Assembly (NCBI GenBank): GCA_030544185.1
Contig: JAUNRO010000125.1
Location: forward strand, 1 to 8,565
DNA from: Propionibacteriaceae bacterium
GTDB lineage: Bacteria; Actinomycetota; Actinomycetes; Propionibacteriales; Propionibacteriaceae
Length of the DNA: 8,565 bases
Reading direction: 5' to 3'
Made by a program: the position numbers and the translations under genes. The notes beneath the pieces were generated by a model. That model had not been told where the DNA came from, searched no databases, and was given only the letters and a program-made list of their open reading frames with translations. Every line of letters begins with the position of its first letter. Position 1 is the stretch's first letter. Positions 1 to 6,900 of the stretch are shown here, piece by piece.

Positions 1-740
1 CGCCCGTTCCAGCCGCCTCCGCCGGCCATCGGCGGACCCGGCGGGAAGGGCGGACGGCGCGGCCCGCCGGGGCCCCACGGGTTCCCCGGATCACCGGGCT
101 GACCGGGCCACTGCGGTGGGCCCCAGGGACGCTGACCCCAACCGCCACGGCGGCCACGTCGCCGGCGTCGGGTGTCGCCGCCGGCCTCGCCATCCGCGCC
201 GCGCCCACGGTCGGCACCGCTGCCACGACCCGCATCTTGGCCACGGCCGTCACCGCGGTGGCGACCGAGGTGACGCAGATGCAGCAGCGCTGCCCGCGTG
301 AGCCAGGCGTTCGTGGAGATCTGCTCCTCGGTGGCCACCTCATCGATGCGCTTCTTCACCGACGCGGGCAGCCGGAGGCTGACGCGGGCCAGCGGCTCGT
401 CCTCCTCGGTGAACTCACCGGCCGCATCGCCCGCCGGATGGTCCGGGAAGTCCTCGGCGAACTCCTCGAAATCGCCGTCGGAACCGTCATCACCGAACTC
501 GACGGGATCCACGACGAACTCCGGCTCGGAGCCGACCATCCGGACCTCGACCCGCACGGTCTCCAGTTCGGCACTGATCTCTGCTGCGGCATCGGAGAGC
601 GCCTCGATGAGTGCGAGCCGGAGCGCGGCATCCACCGAAGCGCCCAGGCTCTGCACCATGTGCTGCGTTGGTTCGTCTGCGAGGGCCGCGGCCTGGCTGA
701 CCCGTTCGCGGACCTTCTCGATGTAAGCACTGAGTTCCAT
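1..740 (-). CDS. Ribbon-helix-helix (CopG/HicB-antitoxin-like) DNA-binding protein with long disordered Arg/Gly/Pro tail, partial
   Basis: Reads leftward from ATG at 740-738 and leaves the window without a stop; 246 codons are visible (3-740). The N-terminus (about residues 1-65, MELSAYIEKVRERV...) is helical and followed by a strand-like stretch (VRVEVRMVGSEPEFVV). Residues 80-116 are an acidic linker rich in Asp, Glu and Phe. Residues 117-157 look like an RHH fold: a beta-strand (ARVSLRLP) whose side chains would enter the DNA major groove, helix 1 (ASVKKRIDEVATEEQ), then helix 2 starting at the typical STNAWLTRAALLHL turn. Residues 159-200 are Arg/Gly rich with a run of five Arg, and 201-246 are Pro/Gly/Trp rich, probably disordered. 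From memory, actinobacterial genes of this type are annotated as HicB-family antitoxins and often precede a DUF4097 gene; that neighbour would lie outside the window. No toxin partner is visible, so a transcription factor is as likely as an antitoxin. No Shine-Dalgarno precedes the ATG. Confidence 0.85.
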   Translation of the reverse strand, partial: MELSAYIEKVRERVSQAAALADEPTQHMVQSLGASVDAALRLALIEALSDAAAEISAELETVRVEVRMVGSEPEFVVDPVEFGDDGSDGDFEEFAEDFPDHPAGDAAGEFTEEDEPLARVSLRLPASVKKRIDEVATEEQISTNAWLTRAALLHLRHLGRHRGDGRGQDAGRGSGADRGRGADGEAGGDTRRRRRGRRGGWGQRPWGPPQWPGQPGDPGNPWGPGGPRRPPFPPGPPMAGGGGWNG

Positions 741-746
741 GACTCT

Positions 747-775
747 ATAATGACGTCACCCTGACGTCATAGCAA
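747..775 (-). promoter_or_regulatory. Predicted promoter of the RHH gene, giving a leaderless mRNA
   Basis: On the minus strand TTGCTA (775-770) could be the -35 and CATTAT (752-747) the -10, separated by exactly 17 bp. The -10 keeps the key A at position 2 and T at position 6. A start seven bases downstream falls on the A of the ATG (740), so the transcript would be leaderless. This agrees with the lack of a Shine-Dalgarno sequence; only AGAG lies upstream, two bases from the ATG, which is too close. The spacer contains one complete TGACGTCA palindrome and most of a second, so a bound protein there would block RNA polymerase. The boxes are matched by eye. Confidence 0.5.
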
Positions 776-791
776 GGGTCAGATGACGTCA
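751..791. promoter_or_regulatory. Operator array: three perfect TGACGTCA palindromes
   Basis: Identical 8-bp palindromes lie at 751-758, 762-769 and 784-791. Their centres are 11 and 22 bp apart, so all three face the same side of the helix. The first overlaps the proposed -10 of the RHH gene, the second abuts its -35, and the third lies just upstream. I saw no other full copy in the window. RHH repressors bind tandem short palindromes as cooperative dimers, and MetJ of enteric bacteria recognises AGACGTCT, which shares the central GACGTC. The adjacent RHH gene is therefore the best candidate for the binding protein. The sites are direct observation; the identity of the regulator is inference. 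Confidence 0.7.
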
Positions 792-844
792 GGCCGAACT
801 AGCCACCCGCCTCGCCTCGCGAAAAGCCACTGTGACAGGTTTCT

Positions 845-874
845 GGGACAGGGCTGGTGACATGTCGCTACAGT
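845..874 (+). promoter_or_regulatory. ndvB: Weak candidate promoter for the glucan synthase gene
   Basis: GGGACA (845-850) matches four of six bases of a -35 hexamer and TACAGT (869-874) resembles an actinobacterial TAnnnT -10 box; the spacing is 18 bp. Transcription would begin near 881 and give a leader of about 108 nt that includes the hairpins at 926-957. Other promoters, for example one near the TGACGTCA sites, are equally possible. A GACATGTC palindrome (859-866) lies in the spacer. Confidence 0.25.
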
Positions 875-925
875 GCGCTCACGCGCGTGGGCGCGGGGTG
901 GGGAGTCCGAAGGGCCCGCCGGGAC

Positions 926-957
926 CGCTGCGCGGAACGCAGCGACGGCGTTCCGCG
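926..957 (+). promoter_or_regulatory. Overlapping alternative hairpins upstream of the glucan synthase start
   Basis: A perfect 10-bp stem pairs CGCGGAACGC (931-940) with GCGTTCCGCG (948-957) around a 7-nt loop. An incompatible 7-bp stem pairs CGCTGCG (926-932) with CGCAGCG (938-944) around a 5-nt loop. Both share bases 931-932 and 938-940, so only one can form at a time. No T-run follows, so this is not an ordinary intrinsic terminator. It ends 14 bases before the ribosome binding site and could act as a leader switch or mRNA-stability element. If translation started upstream it would instead be coding. Confidence 0.4.
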
Positions 958-970
958 GGACAGGGCAGTC

Positions 971-979
971 GAGGCGAGG
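971..979 (+). promoter_or_regulatory. Ribosome binding site supporting the GTG start at 989
   Basis: GAGGCGAGG ends nine bases before GTG 989-991. It is the only good purine-rich Shine-Dalgarno-like stretch next to an in-frame start codon here. The frame is open back to 836 (TGA at 833-835), with earlier GTG codons at 857 and 887. The protein upstream of 989 would be an Arg/Gly-rich segment with no resemblance to the family, so 989 is preferred. Confidence 0.55.
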
Positions 980-988
980 CGGTGTGCG

Positions 989-3900
989 GTGACTCCAGGT
1001 GGGCGTGGCGGACAAACACGGTTCCGGCGGCGTAGGTCTTCCGATCCGTGGTCCGATATCCGTGCGATCCGTGCGGAGCTGTTCAGCGATGAGCGGCTGG
1101 TCGAACACGGTGTCTCGCTCGCGGACAGCCAGGTCACGGTTTCGGGCGCGGTCCCCGTGGTCTCCCTGCTCGATCGGCTCGGTGACAACCACAAGGTGCT
1201 CATCAAGTGCTATGAGTCGCTGGTCGGCGATCTCGGTGCGGGCCGGCCGATCACCCCCGCAGCCGAGTGGCTGGTCGACAACTTCCACCAGGTGGAGCAG
1301 GCCTTCCGGCAGGTACGCCAGGATCTGCCGCCGGGCTATTTCCGCCAGCTGCCGAAGTTGGGCCGGGGCTTCCTGGAGGGCCATCCGCGGATCTTCGGGG
1401 TGATGTGGGGCTATGTCGCTCACACCGACAGCCTGTTCGACCCCGACACCCTCGCCGCCTACATCCGCGCCTATGAATCCCGCAAGCCGGTCACCCTCGG
1501 CGAGCTCTGGGCGGTCGCGATCACGCTGCGGCTGCTGCTGCTGGAGAACCTCCGGCGGATCGCCCTGCAGGTCGTCGACTCCGCGAGCGATCGTGCTCGC
1601 GCGGACGACCTCGCCGACAAGCTGCTCGGCACCGGTGGCCAGCAGCAGCTCTCCCTGGCCCAGGCCCTGCCCAACCCCGACAACGTCAAGGTCACACAGT
1701 CGTTCGCCACCCAGCTCCTGCGGCGCCTCGCCCACACCGACACCGCGGATGGCAGCGAATGGGTGACGCGGACGCTCGCCGCGCAGGGCGAGGATCCCGA
1801 CAACGTCATCGAGCTCGAGCACGCCCGCCTCGCCCGCCAGGCGCTGACGATCCGCAACATCTTCACCTCGCTGCGGCTGGTCGCCGACGTCAACTGGGAG
1901 GACTGGATCGAGTCCGTCAGCGTCCTCGAACTGGAGCTGCGGACCAGCGCCGGTTATCGGGCGCTCGATTTCACCACCCGCAACACCTACCGCTCCGCGA
2001 TCGAGACGCTCGCCCGTGGCTCGGGTCACGAGGAGCTCGAGGTCGCTCGCGCCGCCCTGGCCTGGGCTCGCGAGGCCACCACCGACGTCGGCCAGGACCT
2101 CGGGTTCTGGCTCATCGACGACGGCCGGCGCGACTTCGCCAACGCCATCGGCTATCGCCGCTCCGCCCGGGAATGGCTGGCCCACACGCTCCGCGGCGCC
2201 GGGCTGTGGGGCTACCTCGGCGGGCTCACCCTCGCCACCGCGATCTGCCTCGGCATCTCCCTGCTCGTGCTCGCCCTGGCTGCGGGGGGCCTCAGCGCCA
2301 TTCACCCGGGCCTGTGGGTGGCGCTACTGCTGCTGCTCTCGCTGCCGATCAGTACGCTCGCGCTCGGCCTGGTCAACTATCGCTCCGCGATGCTCTTCCA
2401 CGCCCGCCCCCTGCCCGCCCTGTCGCTCGACGATGGCGTCACGCCGGAGCTGCGTACGCTCGTCGTTGTCCCCACCTTGCTCACCTCGACCGATGGTGTC
2501 GAGGAGCTGATCCAGCGGCTCGAGGTGCACTATCTGGCCAACCTCCACGGCGAGCTCTACTATGCGGCCCTCACCGACTGGGCCGATGCCGACTCCGCCG
2601 AACGCGACGGCGACGTGGCCCTTCTCGATGTCGCCCTCGCGGGCGTACGCTCCCTCAATGCCCGCTATGGCAACCGGTTCCTGCTGTTCCATCGCCAGCG
2701 CACCTGGAACGCGAGCGAGGGCGTCTGGATGGGCTGGGAGCGCAAACGCGGCAAGCTCGACGAACTCAACCGCTATCTGCGCGGTGCCGGCGACACGAGC
2801 TATTCGGTCGTCGAGGGACGCCTGCCGGGGCAGTTCCGCTATGTCATCACCCTCGACTCCGACACGCTCCTGCCGCGCGATGCGGCGCGCCAGCTGATCG
2901 CCAAGATGGCCCACCCGCTCAACCGGGCCCAGTTCGATGAGCGGACGCGCCAGGTGCTGCGCGGCTATTCGATCCTGCAGCCGCGGGTCACCCCGTCGCT
3001 GCCGCTGACCGAGGACACCTCGCCGTTCCAGGAGGTCTATTCCACCCAGCGCGGCCTCGATCCCTATGCGTTCGCGGTCTCCGACGTCTATCAGGACCTG
3101 TTCGGCGAGGGCTCGTTCGCCGGCAAGGGCATCTATGACATCGACGCCTTCCACCGGGCGCTGGAGGGCCGGATCCCCGAGAACACCCTGCTGTCGCACG
3201 ACCTGCTCGAGGGCAACTACTCCCGCTCCGGGCTGGTCACCGACGTGGAGGTCGTCGAGGAATATCCGACGGCCTATGAGGTCGCCGCCGCCCGCAACCA
3301 TCGCTGGTTGCGCGGTGACTGGCAGCTGCTTCCCTGGCTGCTCGGCAGGCGCGGCAAGGGCCTCACCGGGCTGGGCCGGTGGAAGATGATCGACAATCTC
3401 CGCCGCTCCATCGTGCCGATCTTCACGGTCGCGGGCACGATCCTCGCCGCAGCGGTGCTGCCGTGGCCGGCGCTGCTCGCCTGGCTGATCATCGCGCTGG
3501 CCATCCACCTGATCCCGCCGACCCTGCCGCTGTGGCGGCGGATCCTGCTCAACCGCAAGGGTGTCACCCGCGCGAGCCAGGCCCGAGCGCTCGCCGAGGA
3601 CACCCGGATCGCGTTCGCGCTCACCTTCTTGAACCTCACCCTCACCGCCCACGAGGCCCAACAGGGCATCGACGCGATCCTGCGGACGTTCGCCCGGCTC
3701 ATCACCCGCCGCAAGCTGCTCGAGTGGACCACCGCCGACGCCCTGACCCAACGGGCCAAGGGCACGCCGAGCAGCTATCTGCAGATGATGGGGCCCAGCC
3801 TGCTCGCCCCGATCGTGCTGCTCGTCCTGGCACTGCTGCGCAGCCCCGCCAACCTCGCCGTGGTCGCCCCGGTCGCGGCGATGTGGCTTGCTGCCCCGTT

Positions 3901-6900
3901 CGTGATGTGGTGGGTCAGCCGGCCCTATGACCGGATCGAGATCCAGGCCAGCGATGCAGACCGCGACTATTTGCGCCTGGTTGGCCGCCGGACGTGGCAC
4001 TTCTTCGCCACCTTCGTCAACGAGCGGGAGAACTGCCTCCCGCCAGACAACTTCCAGGAGGACCCCGAGCCGAAGGTCGCCCATCGCACGTCACCGACGA
4101 ACATCGGGCTCTATCTGCTCACCACCGTCTCCGCGCGCGACTTCGGCTGGATCGGTCTCGCCGATGCGGCCGACCGGCTCCGCGCGACCTGTCGTTCGAT
4201 GGCGGACCTCGAGCACTATCAGGGACACCTCTACAACTGGTATGACACCCGCACCCTGATCCCGCTCGAGCCGCGCTATGTGTCGAGCGTCGACAGCGGC
4301 AACCTCATCGGTCATCTGATCACCCTCGCCCAGACCTGTGCCGAATGGCTGGCGGATCCGGCCCTCGACAACCCCCCGCTCGCCGGCCTCGGCGACGGGC
4401 TGCAGCTCGTCCGCGAATCCCTCGAGGGTGTGCCCGACGAGCTGGCTGCCCCGGTGTACGCCCAACTCGAGCGCGCCGAGGCCATCCTCGCGGAGGCGCG
4501 TGGTGAGGCGCCTGGGGAGACGCGGGGGGACGCCGACGGCGCTGACCGCGAACCCTCGCGGACTCCCGCCGCGATCCTCCATGCCCTCTCCACCCCCATC
4601 GACGCCCTCATCGATGCGACCCGGCCGCTGTCGGGGGAGCCGCCGATGTGGGCGGTGGCCACCCGCGACACCCTGCGGTCGCTCCAGCGCGACCTGTCGG
4701 TCGACCGGGACGAGCTGGCCCGAACGATCAGCAACATCGAGGACCTCGCCCGCCGGGAGACCCTCGTCGCCGACTTCCGGCTGTTGCTCGATCCGCGCCG
4801 CCAGCTGCTGTCGGTGGGCCTGCGCGCGGACACGGGCAAGCTGGATGAGGCGTGCTATGACCTGCTCGCCTCCGAATGCCGCCTGACCAGCTATGTCGCG
4901 GTCTCCAAGGGCAACATCCGCACCAAGCACTGGTTCCGGCTCGGCCGGTCGGTCACCGCGGTCGGCGGCGGGGCGGCCCTGCTGTCCTGGTCGGGATCGA
5001 TGTTTGAGTATCTGATGCCGCCCCTGGTCATGCGGGCCCCCGCGACCGGTCTGCTCAACCAGACGGCGCAGCTGGTGGTGCGCCGGCAGATGGAGTACGC
5101 CCGGGAACTCGGGGTGCCGTGGGGCATCTCGGAATCCGGTTTCAATGCGCGCGACCCGCACATGAACTATCAGTATTCACCGTTCGGCGTCCCCGGGCTC
5201 GGCATCGTTCGCGGCCTTGCCGACAACCTCGTGATCGCGCCCTATGCAACAGGTCTGGCGTCGATGGTCGAGCCGGACAAGTCGGTCGAGAACTATCGCC
5301 TGCTGCACGAGCTCGGCGCCCGCGGACGCTACGGCTTCTATGAGGCGGTGGACTTCACCGCGGACCGGTTGCCCCGCGATGAGCAGTTCGCGGTCGTGCG
5401 CTCCTATATGGCCCACCACCAGGGCATGACGGTGGTGGCGATCCACAACGTCGTGCTCGACGGGTTGATGCGCGAGCGGTTCCACGCCGAGCCGATGATC
5501 GCGGCGAGCGAGATGCTCCTGCAGGAGCGCCAGCCGCGCGACGTTCCGGTCACCCACGCCCGGCGCGAGGAGCTCAAGGCGACCCACGCGGTGCACGCCC
5601 CGGAGGCGGCGGAGGAGCGCACGCTGAGCGGTTCCGCGGCCCTCACCCCGGCCGTGCACGCCATGTCCAACGGTGGGCTGAGCCTGCTGCTGACCCCGGC
5701 CGGCGGCAGCCAGCTGCGCTGGCGCGGCCTCGCGATCAACCGCTGGCACGCGAACCTGACCAGCGACGAGACCGGGGCGTACTGCTATCTGCGCGATCGC
5801 GACAGCGGCGACATCTGGTCCGCCGCGGCGCTGCCGGTGATCGACACCGACCCCTATCGGGTGCAGTTCGCCGAGGACCGGGCCGAGTTCATCCGGCGCC
5901 GCGGCGACCTCACGACCTCGTTCGTGCACCACCTCTCCCCGGAGGCGGACGTGCTGGCGCGGCGGCTGACGCTGAGCAACCAGGGCAACGAGGACCGGCG
6001 GCTGACGGTGACCTCCTATGCCGAGCTCGTGCTCGCGGCGGCGCGCGACGACGATGCCCACCCGGCCTTCTCGAAGCTCTTCGTGCGCACCGAATATCTG
6101 GCCGAGGCCGGGATCCTGCTGGCAACCCGGCGCAAGCGCTCCTCGAGCGATCCCGAGGTCTGGATCGCCCACTTCGTCAAGGTCGGGCACACCGGCAGCA
6201 GGGATGGCCTGCGGGTCGAGACCGACCGGGAGGCGTTCCTGGGCCGCAATGGCCGCTTCACCGCCCCCGCGGGCGTGACCGATCCGGAGTCGGCGAGTGG
6301 GCGGACCGGCTATGTCCTCGACCCGATCATGTCGCTCAACCAGGACATCGAGGTTCCGGCGGGCGGGCGCGCGATCGTGACCTTCTGGACCGCGGTGGCG
6401 GCGACCCGTGAGGAGGTCCTGCGGCTGGTCGATCAGCACCTCTCCCCGGGGGCCTACGACCGGGTGGAGGCCCTGCGCTGGACCCACTCGCAGATCATGT
6501 TGCGCCACCTCGGCATCACCTCGCGCGAGGCCGCGCGGTTCCAGGAACTCGCCGGTCACGTGCTCTATCCGGTCCCGCAATTGCGGGCCAGCGCCGAGGA
6601 GCTCGCCGACGCGCGGCCGCAGTCGGCGTTGTGGTCGCTCGGCATCTCCGGTGACCTGCCGATCCTGGTGGTGCGGATCGATGACGAGCGTGACCTGCCC
6701 GTGGCGGCTGAGGCGGTGCAGGCCTTCGAATACTGGCGGACCAAGCGCTTCGCCGTCGATGTCGTGCTGCTCAACGAGCGCTCGGTGTCCTATGTCCAGG
6801 AGCTGCAGAACGGTCTCGACCGGATCGCGGCCGGCATCCGGCCCCGGACCGGGTCGCCCGACTCGACCGGGCGCGTGTTCGTGGTCCAGCGCGAGCAGGC

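Larger units (their letters stand above)
845..966. repeat. Direct repeat of the 10-mer GGGACAGGGC in the leader region
   Basis: GGGACAGGGC occurs exactly at 845-854 and 957-966. Related GACAGG and GACATG elements start at 834 and 859, giving three GACA(G/T)G units about 12-13 bp apart in 834-864. They may be regulator half-sites, but short G-rich repeats are common by chance in DNA this GC-rich. Confidence 0.4.

Noticed and set aside
3..740. RHH protein as the antitoxin of a HicAB toxin-antitoxin pair
   Set aside because: No small HicA-like toxin gene is visible upstream of it, the N-terminal HicB RNase-H-like domain is not evident, and the protein is too long. Only the RHH part is similar. 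The region beyond the left edge could not be checked.
746..751. Perfect TATAAT on the plus strand as a -10 box for the synthase gene
   Set aside because: No acceptable -35 lies 16-19 bp upstream (that DNA is the RHH coding start), and the match partly results from the opposite-strand -10. It could still be a weak divergent promoter.
237..764. 175-codon plus-strand frame opposite the RHH gene
   Set aside because: The minus strand encodes a recognisable RHH protein starting at 740; this frame is its complement shadow.
857..889. GTG codons at 857 and 887 as earlier starts of the synthase gene
   Set aside because: In frame, but without a good Shine-Dalgarno, and they would add an Arg-rich segment translated through the hairpin that does not resemble the family.
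931..957. Hairpin as an intrinsic transcription terminator
   Set aside because: There is no T-rich tract after it, and it lies upstream of, not after, a gene.
779..2305. 508-codon open frame on the minus strand opposite the start of the synthase gene
   Set aside because: Its translation is low-complexity and rich in Gly, Glu, Arg and Ala with no recognisable domain, and it lies antisense to a gene with clear family motifs. It is a GC-driven shadow.
1759..2940. 393-codon plus-strand open frame inside the synthase gene in another frame
   Set aside because: Arg/Pro/Ala-rich out-of-frame translation; the frame carrying the GT84 motifs is unambiguous.
2324..4084. 586-codon minus-strand open frame
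   Set aside because: Antisense to the GT84 domain; repetitive composition, no motif and no plausible start signal.
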